Shown here in pieces: positions 1 through 6,159 of a stretch of 19,696 bases of DNA (the first letter of the stretch is position 1; the number at the start of each line of letters is the position of its first letter). The notes beneath the pieces are model-generated. The model did no database searches and was not told the DNA's origin. It saw only the letters and a list, made by a program, of their open reading frames with translations. Source of the stretch: CAZDSS01 sp964508185 (GTDB lineage Bacteria; Pseudomonadota; Alphaproteobacteria; Sphingomonadales; Govanellaceae). The DNA lies in contig CAZDSS010000047.1 of assembly GCA_964508185.1 (NCBI GenBank), forward strand, positions 1 through 19,696, given 5' to 3'. The position numbers and the translations under genes were made by a program.

Positions 1-155
1 CCGATGCAGACGCTTTCGTCGGCGAGGCGCACATGCATGGCCCGTTCGTCCGCCGTGGAATGGATGGCCACCGTCTTGATGCCCATTTCCTTGCAGGCGC
101 GGTGGATGCGGAGCGCGATCTCGCCGCGATTGGCAATGAGGATTTTATCGAACAT
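1..155 (-). CDS. accC: Biotin carboxylase subunit of acetyl-CoA carboxylase, N-terminal part (cut by window edge)
   Basis: Only the first 51 codons are inside the window. The translation begins MFDKILIANRGEIALRI and continues to ADESVCIG, which is the classic start of the biotin carboxylase N-terminal (PreATP-grasp) domain. The enzyme carboxylates the biotin on BCCP using ATP and bicarbonate, the first half-reaction of malonyl-CoA formation in the cytoplasm. The gene lies 16 nt downstream of the accB stop on the same strand, the usual accBC arrangement, so co-transcription is expected. The ATG at 153-155 is the only start that fits the family N terminus. Its Shine-Dalgarno signal is weak: the nearest AGGA overlaps the accB stop and sits about 14 nt away, so translational coupling to accB is likely. 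The rest of the gene is off the left edge. Confidence 0.96.
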   Translation of the reverse strand, partial: MFDKILIANRGEIALRIHRACKEMGIKTVAIHSTADERAMHVRLADESVCI

Positions 156-171
156 GGATGCGCACCGCGTC

Positions 172-633
172 CTATTCGATGATCATGAGCGGTTCGCCGA
201 ATTCCACCGGCTGCGCGTCGGACACCAGGATCTTCTTCACGACGCCCGCCTTGGGCGCAGGGATCGGGTTCATCACCTTCATGGCCTCGACGATGAGGAG
301 CGTCTGGCCCGCCTGGACGGTGGAGCCTACGGTGACGAAGGGCGCGGCGCCCGGCTCCGGCGCCACATAGGCGGTGCCCACCATGGGCGACAGCACGGCG
401 CCCGGATGGCTCGCATCGTCGCTCGCGGCAGGGGCCGCCTCGGCAGCGGCCGCGGCGGGGGCGGGCGCTGCTGCGGGAGCGGCGCTCACGGGAACCGTGT
501 AGCTCGCGCTGACGGACCGCACGATGCGGATGCGACGGTCGTCTTCCTCGACCTCGATTTCGGTGAGATTGGTCTCATCAAGGAGGAGCGCCAGCTCGCG
601 AATGAGTTCCTTGTCCACCTGAATTTTTGCCAT
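172..633 (-). CDS. accB: Biotin carboxyl carrier protein of acetyl-CoA carboxylase (BCCP)
   Basis: A 153-residue acyl carrier that shuttles carboxybiotin between AccC and the AccAD transferase. The N terminus (MAKIQVDKELIRELA, residues 1-15) matches BCCP. An Ala/Pro-rich flexible linker spans about residues 48-72. The C-terminal biotinyl domain (about 79-153) carries the biotinylation motif EAMKVMN with Lys119 as the biotin attachment site. The length is normal for the family. I chose the ATG at 631-633 because the translation then starts MAKIQ and a GGAG lies 5 nt upstream; an in-frame TTG further upstream (646-648) is a poor alternative. It sits between aroQ (27 nt upstream) and accC (16 nt downstream), all on the minus strand, so the three probably form one operon. 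Confidence 0.97.
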   Translation of the reverse strand: MAKIQVDKELIRELALLLDETNLTEIEVEEDDRRIRIVRSVSASYTVPVSAAPAAAPAPAAAAAEAAPAASDDASHPGAVLSPMVGTAYVAPEPGAAPFVTVGSTVQAGQTLLIVEAMKVMNPIPAPKAGVVKKILVSDAQPVEFGEPLMIIE

Positions 634-660
634 GACCACTCCGATCAAAAGATGTTCTGA

Positions 661-1119
661 TTATCTCCCGGATTGCAGAATCCGGGCAAGGCCGTCGAGG
701 GCGAGCCTGTAGCCCGTCGCCCCGAGACCGCAAATGATGCCCCGCGCCGCAAGCGAGACGTAGGAGAAGTGACGGAAATCCTCACGCTTGTGAGGGTTCG
801 ACAGATGCACCTCGATCACGGGCAGGCCGACCGCAAGGAGTGCGTCGAGGATCGCGACCGACGTGTGGCTGTAGGCCGCCGGATTGATGATGATGCCCGC
901 GGCATAGTCCCGCGCCTTCTGGATGGCGGTGACCATTTCGCCTTCGCCGTTCCATTGCTGGAAATCGATGGAAAGGCCCAGGGTGCGGCCATGTTCCTCG
1001 ACCATGCGTCGGATGTCGTCGAGGCTTTCGCGCCCGTAAATCTCCGGCTCACGGGTGCCGAGGAGATTGAGATTGGGGCCGTTCAGGACCAGTACGGTCT
1101 GGGTTTTGCCCTCAGCCAT
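661..1119 (-). CDS. aroQ: Type II 3-dehydroquinate dehydratase
   Basis: A 152-residue enzyme that dehydrates 3-dehydroquinate to 3-dehydroshikimate in the shikimate pathway. Family motifs are intact: NGPNLNLLGTREPEIYG at about 13-29 with the lid arginine (R23) and catalytic Tyr28; NPAAYSHTS at 79-87 with the substrate-binding Asn79; and EVHLSNPHKREDFRHFS at 103-119 with the acid His105 and lid Arg residues. The length is typical for the small dodecameric type II enzyme. It heads the aroQ-accB-accC cluster, an order I know from many alphaproteobacteria. A weak sigma-70-like promoter lies in the spacer shared with the divergent thiSG gene. Confidence 0.97.
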   Translation of the reverse strand: MAEGKTQTVLVLNGPNLNLLGTREPEIYGRESLDDIRRMVEEHGRTLGLSIDFQQWNGEGEMVTAIQKARDYAAGIIINPAAYSHTSVAILDALLAVGLPVIEVHLSNPHKREDFRHFSYVSLAARGIICGLGATGYRLALDGLARILQSGR

Positions 1120-1159
1120 AACGCCTTCGCATCTGCCATTTTATTCCTGTTGATGGGTT

Positions 1160-1187
1160 TGTATAATGCTTTAGCATGGGATTGCAA
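1160..1187 (-). promoter_or_regulatory. Candidate aroQ-accBC promoter, overlapping a +strand TATAAT box
   Basis: Read on the minus strand, TTGCAA (1182-1187) and TATACA (1160-1165) are separated by 16 nt and face aroQ, whose start is 41 nt away. Each hexamer matches the sigma-70 consensus at 4 of 6 positions. On the plus strand the same stretch contains a perfect TATAAT (1162-1167), but I see no good -35 at 16-18 nt spacing. This is a pattern match only. Divergent, overlapping promoters for aroQ and the thiSG side are plausible but unproven. Confidence 0.3.
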
Positions 1188-1307
1188 ACCGAGATTGATG
1201 GGACGCCTCGCGACGCGCCCGCGCGCCTTGCGCCGCGGATGTGGCCATCTTACCTCGCGGCGGGGCTGCCCTTCTTCCATTTTCCGATCAAATCCAAAGG
1301 TCTGTGA
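1176..1307 (+). CDS. Possible small protein (43 aa) upstream of thiSG, unknown function
   Basis: An open frame starts at ATG 1176, ends at TGA 1305-1307, and is bounded upstream by TAA at 1164. The translation starts MGLQTEIDGTPRDAPA and ends with an aromatic-rich tail around PFFHFPIKSKGL. I do not recognise a family. It ends only 3 nt before the GTG start of thiSG, and the AAAGG that would serve thiSG lies in its last codons, so it is placed like a leader cistron. There is no Shine-Dalgarno before its ATG, but the TATAAT at 1162-1167 would put the transcript start within about 2 nt of the ATG, so leaderless translation is conceivable. GC at third positions is about 70 percent, probably lower than in the neighbouring genes. 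It may equally be chance open frame in GC-rich DNA. Confidence 0.33.
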   Translation: MGLQTEIDGTPRDAPARLAPRMWPSYLAAGLPFFHFPIKSKGL

Positions 1308-1310
1308 CAG

Positions 1311-2297
1311 GTGATCAATATCGTAATCAATGGCGAGCCGCGGCGTCTGGCCGCAGCCCACACGGTCCGTGAACTGATGGCGGAACTGGGACTGGATCCG
1401 AGCAAGGTGGCGCTCGAGCGCAACCGCGAGATCGTCCCGCGCTCGGAATTCGACAAGGTGCGGGTCGAGGACGGCGACAAGCTGGAGATCGTGCATTTCA
1501 TCGGCGGCGGCAACGCGCCGGTCCTTGCCGACGACGGCTTCGAGATCGCCGGCCGCCGCTTCAATTCCCGCCTGATCGTCGGCACCGGCAAGTACAAGGA
1601 TTTCGAGCAGACGGCCCGCGCCATCGAGGCGTCCGGCGCCGAGATCGTGACCGTCGCCGTGCGCCGGGTCAATCTCACGAACCCCAACGAGCCGAAGCTC
1701 GTGGATTTCGTGGACCCCAAGAAGGTGACCTATCTGCCCAATACGGCGGGCTGCTATACGGCGGAGGATGCGGTGCGCACCCTCCGTCTCGCGCGTGAGG
1801 CCGGGGGCTGGAACCTCGTGAAGCTCGAGGTGCTCGGCGACCAGAAGACGCTCTATCCCAACATGCCGGAGACCATCAAGGCGGCCGAGGAACTCCTCAA
1901 GGACGGGTTCGAGGTGATGGTCTATTGCAGCGACGACCCCATTCAGGCCAAGCGGCTTGAGGAACTGGGATGCTGCGCCATCATGCCGCTCGGCGCGCCC
2001 ATCGGCTCCGGCCTCGGCATCCAGAACCCGGTGCAGATCCGCCTCATCGTCGAGGCGGTGAACGTGCCGGTCCTCGTGGATGCGGGCGTCGGCACGGCGT
2101 CGGACGCGGCGGTCGCCATGGAGCTCGGCTGCGACGGCGTCCTCATGAACACGGCGATCGCCGAGGCGCGCGACCCCATCCGCATGGCGCGGGCCATGAA
2201 GCTCGCGGTGGAGGCGGGGCGGCTCGCCTATCTCGCGGGCCGCATGCCCAAGAAGCGTTACGCGGACCCGTCGTCGCCCCTCGCGGGCCTCATCTGA
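1311..2297 (+). CDS. thiSG: Fused sulfur carrier protein ThiS - thiazole synthase ThiG
   Basis: A 328-residue fusion for thiamine thiazole synthesis. Residues 1-67 are a ThiS ubiquitin-like sulfur carrier ending in GGG (65-67). From about 73 to the end is a ThiG TIM-barrel that joins deoxyxylulose 5-phosphate, dehydroglycine and ThiS-borne sulfur. The ThiG Schiff-base lysine is K171 in VKLEVLGD, and the phosphate-binding segment around GAPIGSGLGIQNP is present. The start is GTG at 1311 (MINIVINGEPRRL), with AAAGG about 10 nt upstream. Normally ThiS and ThiG are separate, and the ThiS C-terminal glycine must be free to form a thiocarboxylate; here it is internal. No thiC, thiD, thiE, thiF or thiO gene is adjacent, and I could not find the conserved TPP-riboswitch core in the 190-nt upstream spacer. 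Fused ThiSG proteins are known in proteobacteria. Confidence 0.94.
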   Translation: MINIVINGEPRRLAAAHTVRELMAELGLDPSKVALERNREIVPRSEFDKVRVEDGDKLEIVHFIGGGNAPVLADDGFEIAGRRFNSRLIVGTGKYKDFEQTARAIEASGAEIVTVAVRRVNLTNPNEPKLVDFVDPKKVTYLPNTAGCYTAEDAVRTLRLAREAGGWNLVKLEVLGDQKTLYPNMPETIKAAEELLKDGFEVMVYCSDDPIQAKRLEELGCCAIMPLGAPIGSGLGIQNPVQIRLIVEAVNVPVLVDAGVGTASDAAVAMELGCDGVLMNTAIAEARDPIRMARAMKLAVEAGRLAYLAGRMPKKRYADPSSPLAGLI

Positions 2298-2322
2298 GCG
2301 AACGCACAGGGATCCTTCCGCG

Positions 2323-2358
2323 CCCTGCCGGCTCTTGAGCCAATGTCACAGGGCAGGG
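2323..2358 (+). terminator. Weak hairpin candidate downstream of thiSG
   Basis: CCCTGCC (2323-2329) can pair with GGCAGGG (2352-2358), and inside it GGCTC-TT-GAGCC (2330-2341) forms a second hairpin. It starts 25 nt after the thiSG stop. No T-tract follows, so factor-independent termination is doubtful; it could be a processing or stability structure. The rest of the 2298-2453 spacer holds nothing coding that I can support. Confidence 0.25.
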
Positions 2359-2437
2359 GGCGATTCCATGTCGGGCGAATTCCGGCGGTCGTTGCGGCTT
2401 CCCCATCTCGTCATCCATGACGTCGGCGCCATCGTGG

Positions 2438-2453
2438 GGGCGCGGAAGCGCCC
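2438..2453. terminator. GNRA-type hairpin at the 3' end of the hydrolase gene
   Basis: A perfect 6-bp stem GGGCGC / GCGCCC closes on a GGAA loop, immediately after the hydrolase stop codon (2454-2456, minus strand) and facing the convergent thiSG gene. Neither side has a T-tract, so it may act as an mRNA 3'-end stabiliser rather than a strong terminator. Confidence 0.3.
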
Positions 2454-3794
2454 TCAGCGCCGGTCTTCCCGGGGATAGAGCCGGGCGTCGCCGAAACTGC
2501 CCGCAAGATCACGGCTCCGGATCCAGTGGGCGAGCAGGTCGAAATAGCCTTCCGAATGGCGGCCGGCGAGCGCGTCGCCCGATCCCGCTAGCTCGATGAT
2601 GCCGTGGTCGGCATTCGGAAAAAGGGCGATGTCGATGGGCCGCCCGTCTTTCTGCAAATCGCGGAGGATCTCGAGCGTGGTCTCGTGCGGCGCCTCGGTA
2701 TCCCGCCCCGCAAGGACCCAGAGCTGCGGCCGGTCGAGCTTGCGGAGCGCCGGCAGGGGATCGTAGGCGAGATCATAGGGGAAATCGAACATGGCCTTGA
2801 TCCCGGCGAGATCTGCGTCGTCCGACGACACCATGGGGCCCGTGAAATCGCCGCCGAGATGCCGGAACCATTCCTCTTTCCCGTATTTCTCCTTGAGCCG
2901 CCGGAGCTCGTCCATGCCTTCGGTGAAGCGGGACTGAATGACCCGGGCGGCCGCCGCCTGCACCTCGTCCGCCCGGGCGAGGATTTCGGGGCCGTAGCCC
3001 CGCGCCTTGAGTTCCTGTGCCACTTCCTGCCGGTCCTCTTCCAGCATGGTGATCGCAAGGCCGTAGCTTACCACCACGAAATCGACCGGGACCCGTGTCG
3101 CCGCAAGGGGCACCACCCAGCCGCCCTGGCTTTCGCCCATGACCCCGATCGGAAGCTCCCCGACCCGCGCCCGCACGGCCTCGACCGCCGCCGCCACGTC
3201 CGCGGCCATGGCGGGGATCTCCATGGTGAAGTCGCCGGTCGACCGCCCGGTGCCGCGCTTGTCGAACACATAGACGGCTATGCCGTATAGCGGCAGGAGA
3301 TACTGGAGGTAATTGTAGGTGACGGCGGAATCCTTGCCGGAGCCGTATTGCAGCACGACGACAGCCGCGGGCGCGCCGTTTGTTGGCATGACGATCTCGC
3401 CGTAGAGGGTCGCATCGTCATGGGTGAAGGGCAGGGCGGTGGTGGGGAGATCGATCCGCCGCCCGGTGAGCGGCCGGGCGCCGTCGTCGAAGCGCAAGCG
3501 CCCTTCGCCGCATGGGCCGAATTCGGCCCAGAGCATCACCGGCTCCCGCGCCGACCAGCCGTCGCCGGATTCATATGTATGCTCGCCCGTCGGGAACAGC
3601 TTGCCCGCGCGGCCGTCGGTGAAGCGGTAGCGCAGGTTGGGGCTGTCGCTCGGAGATATGACGAGCTTCGATCCGTCGGACAAGGCATAGGCCCCCGCAT
3701 GGCACATGCCGGGCGGATCCTCCGGCGCGGCGATCGCAGCGAGGGGGCACAGAAACAGCAGAAAGGCCAGAAAACGGCCGCGCGCGTGAAACAT
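2454..3794 (-). CDS. Exported alpha/beta hydrolase (serine esterase/peptidase-like)
   Basis: A 446-residue protein with an N-terminal signal peptide (about 1-22, hydrophobic FLAFLLFLCPLAAIA; the Cys has no proper lipobox). The first ~110 residues look like a separate beta-rich N-terminal region. From about 140 on there is an alpha/beta-hydrolase fold: oxyanion-region QYGSGKDS (149-156), the FDKRGTGRS segment (177-185), nucleophile elbow GESQG with Ser222, probable acid Asp365 in LAGRDTEAP, and His397 in FPNADHG. The triad appears complete. The substrate cannot be predicted; it is best placed among the exported S9/esterase-like hydrolases. It lies 47 nt downstream of the DsbA-like gene on the same strand, so it may be the last gene of that operon. 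The start is supported by GGGGAG 8 nt before the ATG. Confidence 0.85.
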   Translation of the reverse strand: MFHARGRFLAFLLFLCPLAAIAAPEDPPGMCHAGAYALSDGSKLVISPSDSPNLRYRFTDGRAGKLFPTGEHTYESGDGWSAREPVMLWAEFGPCGEGRLRFDDGARPLTGRRIDLPTTALPFTHDDATLYGEIVMPTNGAPAAVVVLQYGSGKDSAVTYNYLQYLLPLYGIAVYVFDKRGTGRSTGDFTMEIPAMAADVAAAVEAVRARVGELPIGVMGESQGGWVVPLAATRVPVDFVVVSYGLAITMLEEDRQEVAQELKARGYGPEILARADEVQAAAARVIQSRFTEGMDELRRLKEKYGKEEWFRHLGGDFTGPMVSSDDADLAGIKAMFDFPYDLAYDPLPALRKLDRPQLWVLAGRDTEAPHETTLEILRDLQKDGRPIDIALFPNADHGIIELAGSGDALAGRHSEGYFDLLAHWIRSRDLAGSFGDARLYPREDRR

Positions 3795-3841
3795 CCCACA
3801 GGCTCCCCTGTTCGGCGCGCGGCCCGAGATGGGCGGAGGTC

Positions 3842-4567
3842 CTACTTCTTCCGGGCTTCCGCCACCTGCCGCGCCATTTCGTCATATTCGATGGCGCCGG
3901 GGACCAGCTTGTCGCCGATGATGAAGGCGGGGGTCCCCCTGAGGTTAAGCGCCGCACCGAGCTCCCGGTTGCGGTCGATCACCTCCTGCACCTTGGGGGC
4001 CCGCATGTCCTGCTTCAGGCGCTCGACGTCGAGCCCCACGCGGGCTGCGATCTCGAACACCGTCTTTTCGTTCAACGCCCCGCGATGGGCCATGAGCGCG
4101 TCATGGAAGGCCATGTACTTGCCCTGGGCCTCCGAGGCGATGGCGGCGCGGGACGCGAATTCAGCCTCGCCGCCGCGGATCGGCCATTCCTTGAAGACGA
4201 CGCGCACATTGCGGTCGGATTCGATGAGCTTCTTGAGGGACGGGTTCACCAGCTTGCAGTAGGGGCAGGTGTAGTCAAAGAACTCCACCACCGTGACGTC
4301 GCCCCTGGGGTTCCCCGCCACATGGCTGTAGCCGTCGTTGAACAGCGCCTCCGCATTCTCCCGCACGCTTGCGGTCGCCACGCGCTCCTGCAGCACCTCG
4401 ATGGCTTCCGGGATGATCTCCGGATGTTCGAGGATGTATTCGCGGACGATCTTCTCGATCGCCGCCCGTTCGGCGTCGGTAAAGTCCTTGGCCGCCGCGG
4501 GGGCGGCCGTGCCGAGCGCGAAGATCGCTGCGGCAAGGGCCGCGCCGCGGAGATGGGCTTTCAGCAT
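3842..4567 (-). CDS. DsbA-family thiol:disulfide protein, ScsC/Com1-like, periplasmic
   Basis: A 241-residue exported thioredoxin-fold protein. Residues 1-26 are a signal peptide (cleavage likely after APAAA). Residues ~28-70 form a charged helical region (DAERAAIEKIVREYILEHPE) resembling the ScsC N-terminal oligomerisation stalk. The catalytic domain has the redox motif CPYC (101-104) and the cis-proline loop GTPAF with Pro213. Such proteins introduce or isomerise disulfides in envelope proteins. It is only 24 nt downstream of the BepA-like protease gene, whose E. coli homologue acts on misassembled outer-membrane proteins including disulfide-bearing LptD, so the two probably share an envelope quality-control role (inference). 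AGGAAAG precedes the ATG at good spacing. Oxidase versus isomerase activity cannot be decided from sequence. Confidence 0.92.
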   Translation of the reverse strand: MLKAHLRGAALAAAIFALGTAAPAAAKDFTDAERAAIEKIVREYILEHPEIIPEAIEVLQERVATASVRENAEALFNDGYSHVAGNPRGDVTVVEFFDYTCPYCKLVNPSLKKLIESDRNVRVVFKEWPIRGGEAEFASRAAIASEAQGKYMAFHDALMAHRGALNEKTVFEIAARVGLDVERLKQDMRAPKVQEVIDRNRELGAALNLRGTPAFIIGDKLVPGAIEYDEMARQVAEARKK

Positions 4568-4591
4568 ATGCGTCTTTCCTGGGTTAAGGCT

Positions 4592-5992
4592 TCACTTTCT
4601 GGTGGGCTTGCCGTCCTCGCCGAGGTTGCTGGTGACGAGGATGTCCTGGGCGCGGATCCAGTTGGGCGAGCCCGCGGGCAGGCCCTTGAGCGCGGCGCGC
4701 GCCTGCATGCCCGCTTCCGGGCGCCGGCCGATGAGCGCGAAGCGCTCGGCTGAGGCGAGATGGGCCATGGGCTCGTTCCCGGCGCGGTGATAGGCGATCG
4801 CCAGCTGATACCAGCCGAAGGGGCTTTCCCGGTCGAGGCGGTTCGCAAGCTCCAGATGGCGGATCGCCTCGTCGTTGAGTTCGGGATCCTCGGTCGCGAG
4901 CAGCGCCTGGGACAGCTGGGTCAGGATCAGCGGCTCGTTCGGGGCAAGCTCCACCGCGCGGCGGAAGGGCGGGATCGATTCCCGGATCTTGCCGTTGCCG
5001 AACAGCAGGAAGCCCGTGAGCTCCCACAGGTAGGGGTCGTCGGGATATTCGGCGTTCAGGGCCTGCGCCTCGGCCAGCGCCTTCTCGAATTCCTGCATCT
5101 TGTTGTAGGCGTAGGCCCGGGCGTAGCGCGCATAAAGGCTGTTGTCGCCCACGGGATAGCGCGAGAGGGTCGAGGCCGGGGGCTGGAAATAGCCCCACAT
5201 CTTGGCCTTCATGCGGGCGAACAGATCGTCATAGCCCGGCGGATTGGGCGCATCCCGGTAGGGTGACGCCTCCACCATGGCGCTCAGGGTATTGATGCGG
5301 TCCCGGGTCAGGGGGTGGGAGCGCACGTAAGGATCCTGGTTCGCCGTATAGAGAAGCTCCTGGTCGCCCAGGATCTCGAAGAAGGAGACGAGGCCGCGGC
5401 CAGACTGGCCGGTGGCTTCGAGAAACTTGAGACCCGCCTGGTCGGCGGACGCTTCCTGCGTGCGGCTGTAGGACAGGGCGAGGCGCTGCGCCGCCTGCTG
5501 GCTGCCCATGAGCACGGCCATGCCCGCATCCCCGCCGCCCGCGGCGATGGCCGCGGCGCCCAGGATCATGCCGAGGATCGATACGGCGGACGCACCCTTG
5601 AGCCCCTCATGGAAGCGGGCGAGATGGCCGCCCGAAATGTGCCCCGTTTCGTGGGCGATCACGCCTATGAGCTGGTTCACGTTGTCCGCCGCCATGACGA
5701 GGCCCGTATGGACGAACACGTTCTGCCCGCCGGCGACGAAGGCGTTCAGGGACTTGTCATGCACCACATAGGTGTGGACGGATTCCTCCGTCAGGCCCGC
5801 CGCCTCGAAAATCGGGGTGGAGATCGTGCGGATGATGGCCTCGAGCTCCGCATCGCGCACGATGGTGGGCGCGCTCTGGGCGGCGGCGGGGAGCGGCTGC
5901 AGCAACAGGGCCGCGCTTACGACGGCGGCCATGCCGGCCCGCCCGGCGGCGGCGATCCGGGCACGGAATCTTGCGGCGAACGGATGCTTCAT
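4592..5992 (-). CDS. BepA/YfgC-like periplasmic M48 metalloprotease with C-terminal TPRs
   Basis: A 466-residue exported zinc protease. A signal peptide (about 1-38, cut near LPAAA/QSAP) is followed by an M48 domain with zinc motif HETGH (114-118) and third ligand Glu180 in the EASAD motif. Residues from about 280 form TPR-like helical repeats (YARAYAYNKMQEFEKALAEA; GNGKIRESIPPFRRAVELAP; HLELANRLDRESPFGWYQLA). Domain order and length match BepA, which assembles or degrades outer-membrane proteins. The start is uncertain. ATG 5992 has a poor SD but overlaps the stop of a 15-codon upstream ORF as ATGA, whereas an in-frame TTG at 6022 has GGAG 8 nt upstream and would give a 10-residue longer n-region. 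It leads the group with the DsbA-like and hydrolase genes. Confidence 0.93.
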   Translation of the reverse strand: MKHPFAARFRARIAAAGRAGMAAVVSAALLLQPLPAAAQSAPTIVRDAELEAIIRTISTPIFEAAGLTEESVHTYVVHDKSLNAFVAGGQNVFVHTGLVMAADNVNQLIGVIAHETGHISGGHLARFHEGLKGASAVSILGMILGAAAIAAGGGDAGMAVLMGSQQAAQRLALSYSRTQEASADQAGLKFLEATGQSGRGLVSFFEILGDQELLYTANQDPYVRSHPLTRDRINTLSAMVEASPYRDAPNPPGYDDLFARMKAKMWGYFQPPASTLSRYPVGDNSLYARYARAYAYNKMQEFEKALAEAQALNAEYPDDPYLWELTGFLLFGNGKIRESIPPFRRAVELAPNEPLILTQLSQALLATEDPELNDEAIRHLELANRLDRESPFGWYQLAIAYHRAGNEPMAHLASAERFALIGRRPEAGMQARAALKGLPAGSPNWIRAQDILVTSNLGEDGKPTRK

Positions 5993-6036
5993 GGCTTCAG
6001 CGAACAACCGGGGCTGCGGCAAAAATCATTCTCCAT
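5989..6036 (-). CDS. Possible 15-codon leader ORF overlapping the BepA-like gene start
   Basis: On the minus strand ATG at 6036 opens a frame MENDFCRSPGCSLKP that stops at TGA 5991-5989, sharing ATGA with the protease start. A purine-rich GAGGGAGG precedes its ATG at short spacing. If translated it would couple initiation of the protease. It may be a chance ORF; the in-frame TTG start of the protease at 6022 is the competing reading. Confidence 0.3.
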   Translation of the reverse strand: MENDFCRSPGCSLKP

Positions 6037-6054
6037 TGGCCTCCCTCGCTGTTG

Positions 6055-6083
6055 AAGCTAAGGTCTCGACTCGCGGGCGTCAA
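6055..6083 (-). promoter_or_regulatory. Candidate promoter of the BepA-like / DsbA-like group
   Basis: On the minus strand TTGACG (6078-6083, 5 of 6 to the -35 consensus) is followed after 17 nt by TAGCTT (6055-6060, 3 of 6 to -10). Transcription would start near 6048, just upstream of the leader ORF and protease gene. The -35 and spacing are good and the -10 is weak. Confidence 0.35.
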
Positions 6084-6138
6084 CGGCCCGAGGTCAAAGG
6101 GCGATCAGCCCCAAGGGCAGCACAGGAAAGTGATCACA

Positions 6139-6159
6139 ATGAGGCGGTCCAGGCCATGA
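6139..6159 (+). CDS. Possible 6-codon leader minicistron overlapping the aminotransferase start
   Basis: ATG at 6139 opens the frame MRRSRP, ending at TGA 6157-6159, which overlaps the aminotransferase ATG (6156) as ATGA. It has an excellent Shine-Dalgarno, AGGAAAG at 6124-6130, 8 nt before its ATG, whereas the aminotransferase itself has only AGG 2 nt before its start. This suggests that ribosomes load at the minicistron and reinitiate. The function of the peptide, if any, is unknown. Confidence 0.4.
   Translation: MRRSRP

Noticed and set aside
1120..1310. TPP riboswitch upstream of thiSG
   Set aside because: The conserved thi-box core (CTGAGA and the downstream CCTGAT-type segment) is not present, and the transcript probably starts too close to the first ATG.
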